Origin: Amarobacillus sp046328225
Lineage (GTDB): Bacteria; Chloroflexota; Dehalococcoidia; Tepidiformales; Tepidiformaceae
Direction: 5' to 3'
Assembly (NCBI GenBank): GCA_046328225.1
Contig: JAXLWZ010000017.1
Coordinates: 21,331 to 85,330, forward strand
Length of the DNA: 64,000 nucleotides
In this document: positions 8,781 to 17,769 of the stretch, in pieces
Layout: each line of letters begins with the position of its first letter
Position numbering within the stretch: the first letter of the stretch is position 1
Translations under genes and position numbers: made by a program
Notes under the pieces: model-generated
What the model was told of the DNA's origin: nothing
What the model saw: only the letters and a program-made list of their open reading frames with translations
The model's database searches: none

Positions 8781-10531
8781 TGGATATCGCCGCCGCCAAC
8801 ACCGCCGCCGCGCGCGCCCTCGTCGCGGGCCTCGCCGCCGCCGGCGTGACCGACTGCGCTATCTCCCCCGGCTCGCGCTCGACACCCCTCACCGTCGCCT
8901 TCGCCGAGCAGACCGCCGTCCGGCCCTGGCTCCACCTCGATGAACGCTCCGGCGCCTTCTTCGCCCTCGGGCTGGCGCGCGCCACGGGGCGGCCCGTCGC
9001 CCTCGTCTGCACCTCCGGCACGGCCGCCGCGAACTTCTTCCCCGCCATCGTCGAAGCCAACCTCAGCCGCGTCCCGCTCGTCGTCCTCACCGCCGACCGG
9101 CCGCCAGCCCTGCGCGACCGCGGCGCCGCCCAGACCATCGACCAGCTCCGCCTCTACGGCACGCACGTGCGCATGGCGCTCGACCTGCCGCTCCCCCTCG
9201 GCCTCGGCGGCGAACCGGCCCAGTTCCGCATGCACGCCGCGCGCGCCGCCGGGATGGCGATGGGCCCGCTCCCCGGCCCGGTGCACCTCAACGTCCCCTT
9301 CGATGAGCCGCTCATCGCCGCGCCGGCCCTGCACCCGCCGGCCGATGCGCTCCCGAACCGCGGCAACACCATCGGCCTCACCGCGAGCGTGCCCGCCCAG
9401 GCCGAGGTCGCCCTCGCCGCCGAGCGCCTCGCCGGCGTGCGACGTCCCATCGTCGTCGCCGGCCCCGAGACCGGTGGCCTACCCGCCGACGACATCGCCT
9501 TCCTCGCCCGCCGCCTGGGCGCGCCCATTTTCGCCGACGGTCTCTCCGGGCTCCGCACCGGCCCCCACGACCGCGCCCTCGTGCTCGATTCCTTCGACCC
9601 CATCGTCCGCGACCCGCGCATCGCCGACGTCCGCGCCGACGCCGTCATCCATTTCGGTGGCTCGCCCACGTCGAAGGCCCTCAACGGCATGCTCGCCGGG
9701 CTGCGCGGCGTGCCCTACGTCCTCGTCGACCGTCCCGGCGGCTATCGCGACCCGAACCTCGCCGCCGATACCCTCCTCGCGGGCGAACCCGCCGCCGTCG
9801 CCCGCATCCTCGCCGACATGCTCGAATGGGAATCCAGCACCGACCAGGGCTGGGTGGAGGGCTGGGTCGCCTCCGACGCCATGGCCCGCGAACAGCTCCA
9901 GCGCCACATCGCCGCCTTCGACGAGCCCTTCGAGGGCCGCGTCTTCACCGAGCTCCAGGACCTGCTCCCCGCCGGCGCCACCATCGTCGCGGGCAACTCC
10001 ATGCCCGTCCGTGACCTCGATTCCTTCGTCGTCGCCGCCGAAAAGCCGCTGCACCTCGTCGCCAACCGCGGCGCGAACGGCATCGATGGCGTCGTCTCCT
10101 CGGCGCTCGGCGCGGCCGCCGCCCGCCGCGGCCCCGTCGTCCTCGTCATCGGCGATATCTCCCTCTACCACGACATGAACGGCCTCCGGGCGGCCAAACG
10201 CCACAACCTCGACCTCACCGTCGTCCTCGTGAACAACAACGGCGGCGGCATCTTCAACTACCTCCCGCAGGCCTCCCACCCCACCCTCTTCGAGGAGTGG
10301 TTCGCGACGCCCACCGGCCTCGATTTCGCCCACACCGCCGCGCTCTACGGCGCGAAGCACACCCTCGCCCGCGACTGGGACACCTTCCGCGTGGCCGTCG
10401 CGAACGGGCTCGGCGGTGGCTTCCACATGGTCGAACTCCCCACCGACCGTGCCCGCAACGTCGCCATGCACCAGCAGGCGTGGAAGGCCGCGGCCGATGC
10501 CGCCTTCGCCGTGGAGGTAGCCCCCGCATGA
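8780..10531 (+). CDS. menD: 2-succinyl-5-enolpyruvyl-6-hydroxy-3-cyclohexene-1-carboxylate synthase
   Basis: MenD is a thiamine-diphosphate enzyme that joins isochorismate to 2-oxoglutarate. It is 583 aa with the three-domain TPP fold: an N-terminal Pyr domain with SPGSRSTPL near 33-41, a middle domain, and a C-terminal PP domain. The PP domain carries GDISLYHDMNGL followed by NNNGGGIFNYLPQ, the cofactor-binding signature of MenD. The GTG start overlaps the menF stop by one base. The end overlaps the menH ATG by 4 bp. Confidence 0.94.
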   Translation: MDIAAANTAAARALVAGLAAAGVTDCAISPGSRSTPLTVAFAEQTAVRPWLHLDERSGAFFALGLARATGRPVALVCTSGTAAANFFPAIVEANLSRVPLVVLTADRPPALRDRGAAQTIDQLRLYGTHVRMALDLPLPLGLGGEPAQFRMHAARAAGMAMGPLPGPVHLNVPFDEPLIAAPALHPPADALPNRGNTIGLTASVPAQAEVALAAERLAGVRRPIVVAGPETGGLPADDIAFLARRLGAPIFADGLSGLRTGPHDRALVLDSFDPIVRDPRIADVRADAVIHFGGSPTSKALNGMLAGLRGVPYVLVDRPGGYRDPNLAADTLLAGEPAAVARILADMLEWESSTDQGWVEGWVASDAMAREQLQRHIAAFDEPFEGRVFTELQDLLPAGATIVAGNSMPVRDLDSFVVAAEKPLHLVANRGANGIDGVVSSALGAAAARRGPVVLVIGDISLYHDMNGLRAAKRHNLDLTVVLVNNNGGGIFNYLPQASHPTLFEEWFATPTGLDFAHTAALYGAKHTLARDWDTFRVAVANGLGGGFHMVELPTDRARNVAMHQQAWKAAADAAFAVEVAPA

Positions 10532-11364
10532 CGCGCGTCGCCCTCGAACCCGGGTTTGGCCTCAATGTCGAAGTCGCCGGCGACGGCCCCGCGCTCGTGC
10601 TCCTTCACGGTTTCACCGGTTCCGCCCGCTCCTGGGGCGAATTCGGCGACCTGCTCGCCGCCCAGTTCACCACCGTCGCCGTCGATATCGTCGGCCACGG
10701 CCAATCCGATGCCCCCGCGGACCTCGAGCATTACCGCATGGAGCGCGCCATCGAGGACATCGTCACCGCCGTCGAGCGCCTCGGATTCGCGCGCCCCCAC
10801 TGGCTCGGCTACTCCATGGGCGGCCGCACCGCGCTCCAGCTCGCCCACGCCTACCCCGCGAACGTCCGCTCGCTGACCACCATCGGCGCCTCCCCCGGCA
10901 TCGATTGCGTCGAGGACCGCGTCGCCCGCGTCTCCTCCGATGAGGTGCTCGCCCGCAACATCGAACGCGACGGCGTCGAACCGTTTATCGATTACTGGGA
11001 GGCGATCCCGCTCTTCGCCAGCCAGCGCGCCCTGCCCGAAGCCGCGCGCGCTCGCATCCGCGAAGGCCGGCTACGCAACAGCGTCACCGGGCTCGCGAAC
11101 AGCCTCCGCGGCATGGGCGCCGGCGCCCAGTCCGCCCTCCACGAACAGCTCGTGACCATGACCATGCCGTCGCTCATCATGGCCGGAGCCCTCGACACCA
11201 AATACGTCGAAACCGGCACCATGCTCGCCGGCACCATGCCCAACGCCCGCTTCGAAGCCATCCCCGGCGCCGGGCACGCCGCCCAGACCGAACGCCCGGC
11301 CGAAACCGCCGCGCCCGTCATCGCCTTCCTGCAATCCCTCGAACTGGAGTCCCCCAATGGCTGA
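10528..11364 (+). CDS. menH: Alpha/beta hydrolase, probable 2-succinyl-6-hydroxy-2,4-cyclohexadiene-1-carboxylate synthase
   Basis: MenH eliminates pyruvate from the MenD product. It is a 278-aa alpha/beta hydrolase with the HGFTGSARSW oxyanion region near residue 26, the nucleophile elbow GYSMGGRTAL (Ser near 98) and a C-terminal GAGHAAQTERP holding the catalytic His. An open frame extends upstream inside menD, but the ATG at 10528 overlapping the menD stop is the natural start. Its position between menD and menB supports MenH over a generic hydrolase. The stop overlaps the menB start by 8 bp. Confidence 0.88.
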   Translation: MTRVALEPGFGLNVEVAGDGPALVLLHGFTGSARSWGEFGDLLAAQFTTVAVDIVGHGQSDAPADLEHYRMERAIEDIVTAVERLGFARPHWLGYSMGGRTALQLAHAYPANVRSLTTIGASPGIDCVEDRVARVSSDEVLARNIERDGVEPFIDYWEAIPLFASQRALPEAARARIREGRLRNSVTGLANSLRGMGAGAQSALHEQLVTMTMPSLIMAGALDTKYVETGTMLAGTMPNARFEAIPGAGHAAQTERPAETAAPVIAFLQSLELESPNG

Positions 11365-12193
11365 TGCCCCCGTCACCTGGCAGACCGTCGTCGAATACGA
11401 AGAGATCCTCTTCCAGAAGACCGAGGGCATCGCCCGCATCTCCATCAACCGCCCCGAAGTGCACAACGCCTTCACCCCGAAGACGGTCTTCGAGCTCATC
11501 GATGCTTTCGCCCGCGCCCGCGAGGACCCGGAAGTCGGCGTCATCCTCTTCACCGGCGAGGGCGGCCGCGCCTTCTGCTCCGGCGGCGACCAGCGCGTCC
11601 GCGGCCACGGCGGCTACGTCGGCGATGACAACGTCGCCCGCCTCAACGTCACCGACCTCCACAAGCTCATCCGCTCCATCCCCAAGCCCGTCATCGCCCT
11701 GGTCCCCGGTTATGCCATCGGCGGCGGCCAGGTCCTGCACGTCATCTGCGACCTCTCCATCGCCGCGGATAACGCCCGCTTCGGCCAGACCGGGCCCCGC
11801 GTCGGCAGCTTCGATGGCGGCTTCGGCGCCGTCCAGCTCGCCCGCCTCGTCGGCCAGCGCAAAGCCCGCGAAATCTGGTTCCTCTGCCGCCAGTACAACG
11901 CCCAGGAAGCCCTCCAGATGGGCCTCGTCAACACCGTCGTCCCCCTCGACCAGCTCGAGGCCGAAGGCGTGAAGTGGGCGCGCGAAATCCTCCAGCTCAG
12001 CCCCATCGCCCTCCGCATGATCAAGACCTCGTTCAACGCCGAACTCGATGGCATGTCCGGCCTCACCGAGCTCGCCCACAACGCCAACATGCTCTTCTAC
12101 ATGGTCGATGAAGCGAAGCACGGCCGGGACGCCTTCCTCGAAAAGCGCCAGCCCGAGTTCGCCGACCCCAAGAAGTTCCCTCGCCGCGGCTGA
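11357..12193 (+). CDS. menB: 1,4-dihydroxy-2-naphthoyl-CoA synthase
   Basis: MenB is a crotonase-fold enzyme that closes the naphthoate ring of o-succinylbenzoyl-CoA. The 278-aa protein has the oxyanion-hole stretch FCSGGDQRVRGHGGY, GYAIGGGQVLH and QTGPRVGSFDGGFG, all diagnostic for MenB rather than other enoyl-CoA hydratases. It ends KKFPRRG, close to the usual MenB C-terminus. It lies in the men operon with only 46 bp before menC. Confidence 0.95.
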   Translation: MADAPVTWQTVVEYEEILFQKTEGIARISINRPEVHNAFTPKTVFELIDAFARAREDPEVGVILFTGEGGRAFCSGGDQRVRGHGGYVGDDNVARLNVTDLHKLIRSIPKPVIALVPGYAIGGGQVLHVICDLSIAADNARFGQTGPRVGSFDGGFGAVQLARLVGQRKAREIWFLCRQYNAQEALQMGLVNTVVPLDQLEAEGVKWAREILQLSPIALRMIKTSFNAELDGMSGLTELAHNANMLFYMVDEAKHGRDAFLEKRQPEFADPKKFPRRG

Positions 12194-12239
12194 TCCCGCA
12201 TCATCCCTTCTCGATGAAACCGCGGCCCGGCTCCCGGCG

Positions 12240-13379
12240 ATGACACCCCTCGCGCGCGTCGCCTGGCGCCCCTTCCGCCTGCCCCTGCGCGCCGAAACGC
12301 ACGCCGCGCACGGCACCACCGCCACACGCGAAGGGCTCCTCATCGTCGTCGAAGGCGTCGAAGGCGCCCGCGGCCTTGGCGAAGCCTCCCCGTTCCCGTC
12401 CTACACCGGCGGCAGCGTCGAAGAATGCGCCGCCCTCGTCGCGAGCGTCGCGCCGGGCCTCCTCGCTTCCCCCGCGGACTCCCTCTGGCGCTCGCTGCCC
12501 CCGTTGCCGGGCGGGCACCCCGGCTCGCTCGCCGCCCTCGCCTGTGGCATCGAAACCGCCCTCGCCGACCTCCTCGCGCGCGGCGAGGGCGTCCCCCTCC
12601 ACCGCTTCCTCCGTCCCCGCCCCGGCGGCGATGCCGATGCCGTGGTCGAAGCCAACACCGTCATCGATAACCCCGACCCGATGCGCGCCGCCGAGGAAAC
12701 TCGCGACGCCGTCCAGGCCGGCTTCACCACCCTCAAGGTCAAAGCCGGGTTCGACCTCGATCGCCAGCGCTTCGCCGCCGTCCGCGCCGTCGCCGGGCCG
12801 TTCGTGCGCCTCCGGGCCGATGCCAACGGCGCCTGGGACGAAGCCGCCGCCCTCGACGCGCTCCCTCGCCTCGCCGCCGCCGGTGTCGAGCTGCTCGAAC
12901 AGCCGCTGCCGGCGTTGTCGGGGCCCGCCGCGCTCGCCCGTTTGCGCGCCGCGAGCCCGGTCCGCATCGCCGCCGACGAAGCCTGCCGCACGATGTCCGA
13001 CCTCGCCGCCCTCCTCGCGTCGAACGCCATCGATGCCGTCGTCGTGAAGCCGATGGCCAGCGGCCTGCGCGAATCCCTCGCCATCCTCGCCGCGGCCCGC
13101 GAAGCTGCCCTGGAGGCGATCGTCACCACCACCTTCGATGCCGGCATCGGCACCGCCCTCGCGATGCATCTCGCCGCCACGCTCGATGAGCCCCGCCCCG
13201 CCTGCGGCATCGCCACCCACGCCCGCCTCGCCGCCGACATCGTCACCGGCGTTCCCGCCGTCGCGGGCGGCCGCGTCACGCTGCCCGGTATCGCCCACAT
13301 CCCCGGGCTCGGCGTCACCCTCGACGAAGCCGCCCTCGAAGCGCACGCCACCGGCCCCTGGCAGGAGGTCCGCCGCTGA
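12240..13379 (+). CDS. menC: o-Succinylbenzoate synthase
   Basis: MenC dehydrates the MenH product to o-succinylbenzoate. It is 379 aa and belongs to the enolase superfamily (mandelate racemase-like). The first catalytic lysine lies in TLKVKAGF and metal ligands in RADANGAWD. A third ligand region is EQPLPA, and a second lysine is in VVVKPMASG. The open frame runs back into menB, but homology begins at the ATG at 12240. It is followed 8 bp later by menE. Confidence 0.9.
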   Translation: MTPLARVAWRPFRLPLRAETHAAHGTTATREGLLIVVEGVEGARGLGEASPFPSYTGGSVEECAALVASVAPGLLASPADSLWRSLPPLPGGHPGSLAALACGIETALADLLARGEGVPLHRFLRPRPGGDADAVVEANTVIDNPDPMRAAEETRDAVQAGFTTLKVKAGFDLDRQRFAAVRAVAGPFVRLRADANGAWDEAAALDALPRLAAAGVELLEQPLPALSGPAALARLRAASPVRIAADEACRTMSDLAALLASNAIDAVVVKPMASGLRESLAILAAAREAALEAIVTTTFDAGIGTALAMHLAATLDEPRPACGIATHARLAADIVTGVPAVAGGRVTLPGIAHIPGLGVTLDEAALEAHATGPWQEVRR

Positions 13380-13387
13380 CCGCGCCC

Positions 13388-14839
13388 ATGCCCGATTGGC
13401 TCCAGCACCGCGCCTACGCCCTCCCCGGCGCGACCGCCGCCGTCCTCGCGGATGGCACCACCCTCACCTACGCCGAGCTCGATGCCCGCGTCGCGACCCT
13501 CGCGGCCATGCTCGAAGCGCGCGGCGTCGCGGCCGGCCACCATGTCGCGCTCCTCGCCGTGAATTCGCTCGAATTCGTCGAAGCCGTCCACGCCGTCACC
13601 CGTCTCGACGCCGTGCTCGTGCCGCTGAACGCACGCCTCACGCCCGCCGAGCTCGCCTACCAGCTCAAAAACTGCCGCGCGCGCCTGCTGCTCACGCACG
13701 CCCCCACCGCCGCGCTCGCCCGCGAAGCGGCTGCTACCACGGGCACGCCCATCCACGAGCTCGGCGGCGGAACCACCGTCGCCGGCGTCACGCGGCCGCC
13801 TGCCGCCATTCGCACCCACGACCCGGATGCCCCGTACGCGATCATTTACACCTCCGGCACCACCGGCCGCCCGAAAGGCGCCATCCTCACCTACGAGAAC
13901 TTCGCAGCCAGTGCGGCTGCCTCGGCCTACAACATGGGCGTCCTCCCCGGCGACCGCTGGCTCGCGTGTATGCCGCTCTTCCACGTCGGCGGCCTGAGCA
14001 TCGCCCTCCGCAGCGCCATCTATGGCACCGCCGTCGTCATCCATCCCGCCTTCGATGAGCACGCCGTCAACCGCGCCCTCCGCGACGAAGGCGTCTCGCT
14101 GCTCTCGGTCGTGCCCACGATGCTCCAGCGCATGCTCGATGCCGACACCGTCCCCTACCCGGCGACCGTCCGCGGCGTGCTCGTGGGCGGCGGGCCCGTC
14201 ACTCGCGACCTCCTCGTGCGCGCGCTCGAACGCGGCCTCCCCGTACTCCAGACCTACGGACTCTCCGAGGCCGCCTCCCAGGTCACGACCCTCTCCCCCG
14301 GCGACGCGCTCACCCACACCGGGTCGGCCGGCAAGCCGCTGCTCTGCACCCGCCTCCGCATCGATGCCCCCGCCGGCGATCCCGGCGAAATCCTCGTCTC
14401 CGGCGCGACCGTCACCGCCGGGTACCTGGGCAACCCCGAAGCCACCGCCCGCGCCCTTCGCGATGGCTGGCTCCACACCGGCGACATCGGCCGACTCGAT
14501 GCCGAAGGCTTCCTCTACGTCCTCGACCGCCGCGACGACCTCATCGTCACTGGCGGCGAAAACGTCTACCCCGCCGAGATCGAGGGCCACCTCCTCCAGC
14601 ACCCCGATATCGAGGCCGCCGCCGTCGTCGGCATCCCCGATGCGCGCTGGGGCCAGGCCGTCGCCGCCGCGCTCGTCCTTCGCACCCCGATCGAGGACCC
14701 GGCGGCCACCTTCGATGCCTACCTCCGCGAACGCATCGCCCCCTACAAGCTCCCCCGGCGCTACCTCGTGGCCGGCTCCCTCCCCGCCACCGCAAGCGGC
14801 AAGATCCAGCGCCACCTCGTCCGCACCCTGTTCACCTGA
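13388..14839 (+). CDS. menE: o-Succinylbenzoate-CoA ligase
   Basis: MenE is an acyl-adenylate ligase that activates o-succinylbenzoate with ATP and CoA. The 483-aa ANL-family protein has the P-loop YTSGTTGRPKGA near 156-167, QTYGLSEA, a GWLHTGDIG motif and the C-terminal lysine in ASGKIQRH. The ANL fold is shared with many acyl-CoA ligases; the men context fixes the role. It ends the operon: the next gene has its own ribosome-binding site and a promoter-like sequence. Confidence 0.9.
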   Translation: MPDWLQHRAYALPGATAAVLADGTTLTYAELDARVATLAAMLEARGVAAGHHVALLAVNSLEFVEAVHAVTRLDAVLVPLNARLTPAELAYQLKNCRARLLLTHAPTAALAREAAATTGTPIHELGGGTTVAGVTRPPAAIRTHDPDAPYAIIYTSGTTGRPKGAILTYENFAASAAASAYNMGVLPGDRWLACMPLFHVGGLSIALRSAIYGTAVVIHPAFDEHAVNRALRDEGVSLLSVVPTMLQRMLDADTVPYPATVRGVLVGGGPVTRDLLVRALERGLPVLQTYGLSEAASQVTTLSPGDALTHTGSAGKPLLCTRLRIDAPAGDPGEILVSGATVTAGYLGNPEATARALRDGWLHTGDIGRLDAEGFLYVLDRRDDLIVTGGENVYPAEIEGHLLQHPDIEAAAVVGIPDARWGQAVAAALVLRTPIEDPAATFDAYLRERIAPYKLPRRYLVAGSLPATASGKIQRHLVRTLFT

Positions 14840-14844
14840 CGGTT

Positions 14845-14852
14845 GCTACAAT
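14845..14852 (+). promoter_or_regulatory. Candidate extended -10 promoter for the HIT-yqeK pair
   Basis: The sequence reads TG-C-TACAAT, an extended -10 element five of six matched to consensus, directly after the menE stop. No clear -35 is visible. It sits about 20 nt before the HIT gene start, with an AAGGAG ribosome site in between. This is a prediction only. Confidence 0.35.
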
Positions 14853-14872
14853 CCGCCGCGAAGGAGACCGAC

Positions 14873-15214
14873 GTGAGCGACTGCCTTTTCTGCAAGATGG
14901 CCGCCGGCGAAGTAGACGTGCCCCGCGTGGCCGAAAACGCCGCCGCCTTCGCCATTCGCGACATAAACCCGCGTGCGCCCGTGCACGTCCTCATTATCCC
15001 GAGGCAGCACATCGGCTGGGCCCGCGACCTCGGCCTCGAGGACGGCGCCACACTCGGCGCCATGTACGAACTCGCCACCGAGGTCGCCGATATCGAAGGC
15101 GTCGGCGAGTCCGGCTACCGCCTCGCCTTCAACGTCGGCGAAGCCGCCGGCATGACCATCTGGCACCTCCATCTCCATCTCATTGGCGGCCGCCCGCTCG
15201 GGCCCGAAGGCTGA
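14873..15214 (+). CDS. HIT family nucleotide-binding protein
   Basis: This is a histidine-triad hydrolase of the HinT type, expected to cleave purine nucleoside phosphoramidates. It is 113 aa. The N-terminus CLFCKMAAGE is typical of the family, and the catalytic triad HLHLHLIGG lies near 98-106. I placed the start at the GTG at 14873 because AAGGAG precedes it at 14861-14866; an upstream frame extension lacks homology. Its TGA overlaps the ATG of the next gene (TGATG). Confidence 0.9.
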   Translation: MSDCLFCKMAAGEVDVPRVAENAAAFAIRDINPRAPVHVLIIPRQHIGWARDLGLEDGATLGAMYELATEVADIEGVGESGYRLAFNVGEAAGMTIWHLHLHLIGGRPLGPEG

Positions 15215-15852
15215 TGGCGAAGTCGATCCGCGCCCAGGTCGAGGCCATCGTCGAGGAGTTCGAATCGCGCCCCGAAGGGCTCCTCAAGCACGTCCGCCGG
15301 GTCCTCGATGAAGCGCTCGACCTTGCCCGCCATTGGGATATCGACCCCGAACGGACCGAGCTCGCCGCCTGGGGCCACGACCTCTTTCGCGCCCACACCC
15401 CGGCCGACCTGCTCCGCCTCTCGCGCGAAGCCGGCGTCCCCATCAGCCCCGAGGACGAAGCCGCGCCCATCATGCTGCACGGCCCCCTCGCCGCCGCCGT
15501 CATGCGCGAACGCTTCAAGGTCACCGATGACGAGGCCCTCGCCGCCGTCCGCGACCACACTGCCGGGCTCGCCGAAATGCCCATGCTCGCGAAGGTCATC
15601 CTCATCGCCGACAAGGTCGAGAAGCGCAAACGCACGCGCACGCCCGTGATGGAGGCCATCCGCCGCATCGCCCGCCGCGACCTCGACCTCGCGCTCCTCT
15701 GCTGGGCCGATTGGAAATGGGTCGATGAGCGCGCCCACGGCTACGACAGCTACACCGCCCACTGGCACGCGCGCGAGGAGTGGGTGCGCGCCCACCACGC
15801 CGAGATTGGCCTCCCGCGCCGCATCCCCGGCTGGCAGTACGACCTCGACTGA
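15214..15852 (+). CDS. HD-domain phosphohydrolase, YqeK-like
   Basis: This 212-aa protein resembles YqeK-type symmetrical diadenosine tetraphosphate hydrolases. HD-fold features appear in order: KHVRRV (first His), GHDLFR carrying the HD pair, MLHGPLAA, and RDHTAG followed by LIADKVEKRKR. A coupled HIT gene just upstream suggests a shared role in dinucleotide or nucleotide clean-up. The C-terminal 60 residues are less conserved. Its stop lies 1 bp from the stop of the convergent minus-strand gene. The YqeK assignment is by motif only. Confidence 0.7.
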   Translation: MAKSIRAQVEAIVEEFESRPEGLLKHVRRVLDEALDLARHWDIDPERTELAAWGHDLFRAHTPADLLRLSREAGVPISPEDEAAPIMLHGPLAAAVMRERFKVTDDEALAAVRDHTAGLAEMPMLAKVILIADKVEKRKRTRTPVMEAIRRIARRDLDLALLCWADWKWVDERAHGYDSYTAHWHAREEWVRAHHAEIGLPRRIPGWQYDLD

Positions 15853-15853
15853 C

Positions 15854-16378
15854 TCAGCGCACCATCGACGCCAGGATCTTCGCCGCCTCAGCTTCGTCCA
15901 TCCCGAACTTCGTCTCCACCAGCAGCTCGTAGCTCCGCGTCTTCGTGGTCAGCGTGTACCCCGTGAACCCGAAGTCGGACCGCGCGCGAACCAGCGTCGC
16001 GCCCGCGACGGGGCTCACCAGCGTCTCCGCCTCCGTCACGGCCACCGGCGCCGACGACTGCGTGATCGAAATCGGGAACGGCCCCTTGAACGCCATCGAC
16101 ACCTCGTGGACCGGGCCGTGCTCCGGCGCATCCACCTTCATCCCCGTCAGCTCGAAGCCCGCGGGCAGCACCGGCGCCACGACTTCAAACCCGGCCTGCG
16201 CACTCGCCTTCCGCGCCTCCTCCGCCAGCGACCCGGCGGGGACGACCACCTGGGCGCGGTCCTCCGGCTCCGAACGCCCCCGGCTCCCGGTCGCGACGAA
16301 CGCCACCACCCCGCCCGCGACCAGCGCGGCGACAGCCAGCGACATCACCCGCCTTGAACGAAGGCGGGCACGAACCAT
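15854..16378 (-). CDS. Hypothetical membrane-anchored or secreted protein
   Basis: I do not recognise this protein. From the ATG used here (16378) it is 174 aa; an in-frame ATG at 16399 would add seven residues. It begins with a basic stretch and one hydrophobic helix (about 12-30), then a soluble domain of about 140 residues with no cysteines, so an outward-facing anchored domain is likely. The soluble part contains VLPAGFELTGMKV and ends EAAKILASMVR, weakly reminiscent of DUF4367-type outer domains. It is the last gene of a minus-strand series and abuts the convergent YqeK-like gene. Confidence 0.6.
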   Translation of the reverse strand: MVRARLRSRRVMSLAVAALVAGGVVAFVATGSRGRSEPEDRAQVVVPAGSLAEEARKASAQAGFEVVAPVLPAGFELTGMKVDAPEHGPVHEVSMAFKGPFPISITQSSAPVAVTEAETLVSPVAGATLVRARSDFGFTGYTLTTKTRSYELLVETKFGMDEAEAAKILASMVR

Positions 16379-16420
16379 GGCCCGCTCCCAAACCGGCAAT
16401 CGCCGGCGAATCTGATAGCC

Positions 16421-16816
16421 CTACCGCTGGACCAGCTGCGTGAGCACACCGCCGGTCACGGACGGGTGGACGAAGACCTGGCCCTTCACCGGGTTCCCCG
16501 GCCCCGGGTCGCCGACGAGCCGGATGCCCTTCTCGCGCAGCTCCGCCACCGTCGCGTCGATGTCGTCGACCTTCATCGCGACGAGGTGCACGCCCTCGCC
16601 CTGCTCCGCCAGCCGCTTCGCGATCGGCCCCGCGTCGCCCGTCGCCGAGACGAGCTCGATGTACGAATCCCCGAAGCGGAAGAACGCCATCGCCATTCCC
16701 GCCGCAGGGGCATCGCTGCGGTCGCTCACGCCCGTGCCATAAATCGTCTCGTACCGGCCGATCGCCGCGTCGAGGTCCTTCACCGCGATGACGACGTGGT
16801 CCACACCGTTGAACAT
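16421..16816 (-). CDS. mce: Methylmalonyl-CoA epimerase
   Basis: This enzyme interconverts the (2R) and (2S) forms of methylmalonyl-CoA in propionate metabolism. It is 131 aa of VOC fold with paired beta-alpha-beta modules. The start FNGVDHVVIAVKDLDAAI gives the first metal-binding His; GEGVHLVAMKV and the FVHPSVTGGVL end complete the signature. A longer open frame extends upstream on this strand, but homology begins at the ATG at 16816. No mutase subunits are in the window. Confidence 0.88.
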   Translation of the reverse strand: MFNGVDHVVIAVKDLDAAIGRYETIYGTGVSDRSDAPAAGMAMAFFRFGDSYIELVSATGDAGPIAKRLAEQGEGVHLVAMKVDDIDATVAELREKGIRLVGDPGPGNPVKGQVFVHPSVTGGVLTQLVQR

Positions 16817-16872
16817 TGGGTTCCTCGCTGGTTGGTAGTGCCGCGACCATACGCGTGCGGCGCCCGCGCGTG

Positions 16873-17724
16873 CTACCCCAACAGCGCCCGGATCGCCGCG
16901 CGCGCCGTCTCGTCCCCGGGCGCGAACCGGGTCAGCTCGCGCGTCAGCGCCACGTAGAGCGCGCGAAGCTCGGGCTCCCCCGCGAGCGCCTCCAGGTGCC
17001 GCGCCACCGTGCCCGCATCGCCGCGCGCGACCGGCCCGCTCAACGCCGCCAGCGATGGCTTCCCCGCCGCGTTCGAAGCGCTCGCCAGCAACAGCGGCGC
17101 CAACGCCTCCCGCGCGACCTCGCCGGGCAACCCCGCCGCCTCCCACGCCCGTCCCGCGGCCGACATCAGCCCCACGACGAAGTTGCTCGCGAACACCGCC
17201 GCCGCGTGGTACGCCGCCCGGTCGATGCCCGCGAGTGAAAACGGCCGCGCGCCCAGCGCCGTGACCATCGTCTCCAACATCGCCGCCAGCCGGCCATCGC
17301 CTTCGATCCCGCACCGGGCGCCCGCAAACCGCCCCGGCTCCGCTTCGCGTGAAGGGAACGTCTGCAAGGGATGCAGGCACCCCGCGAGCCCCTTCGCCGC
17401 GCGCACGGCGGCCAGCACCTCCAACCCGAGCGCGCCACTGCAGTGCACCGTCGCCTGCCCCGCGCGCCACGGCAGCCGCGCGGCCTCCCCCGCGATGGCA
17501 CCATCCGGCACCGTCAGGAACACGAGATCGGCCGCATCGACCACCTGGTTCGCGGCCGCCACGCGCACATCGCCGTCGATCGCCTCCGCCAGCCGCCGCG
17601 CCGACTCCCGCTCCCGGCTCGCGACCGCGACCACGCCGTACCCCGCACGCGAAAGCGCCGGCCCCAGCGACATCGCTGTGCGGCCGGCGCCAATGATCCC
17701 GATCCGGGGCCTCTCGTTGGTCAC
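16873..17724 (-). CDS. Rossmann-fold/DUF2520 dehydrogenase-like protein
   Basis: This is a 283-aa NAD(P)-binding protein of the Rossmann-like plus DUF2520 family. The dinucleotide-binding loop is RIGIIGAGRTAMSLG near the N-terminus. A VFLTVPDGAI strand follows, then HCSGALGLEVL and CLHPLQTFP, the family hallmark. The C-terminal half is helical, as in DUF2520 proteins. In many bacteria such genes sit next to panC/panB, but they do not here. I used the GTG at 17724; a TTG at 17730 is possible. The substrate is unknown. Confidence 0.75.
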   Translation of the reverse strand: MTNERPRIGIIGAGRTAMSLGPALSRAGYGVVAVASRERESARRLAEAIDGDVRVAAANQVVDAADLVFLTVPDGAIAGEAARLPWRAGQATVHCSGALGLEVLAAVRAAKGLAGCLHPLQTFPSREAEPGRFAGARCGIEGDGRLAAMLETMVTALGARPFSLAGIDRAAYHAAAVFASNFVVGLMSAAGRAWEAAGLPGEVAREALAPLLLASASNAAGKPSLAALSGPVARGDAGTVARHLEALAGEPELRALYVALTRELTRFAPGDETARAAIRALLG

Positions 17725-17769
17725 GCCCAAACGGTGGGCCGGGCGGCGAACGCGGTCAACCCATGCCCG

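Noticed and set aside
12401..14815. An 804-aa antisense frame across menC and menE
   Set aside because: Same GC-driven shadow; the plus-strand genes have clear motifs.
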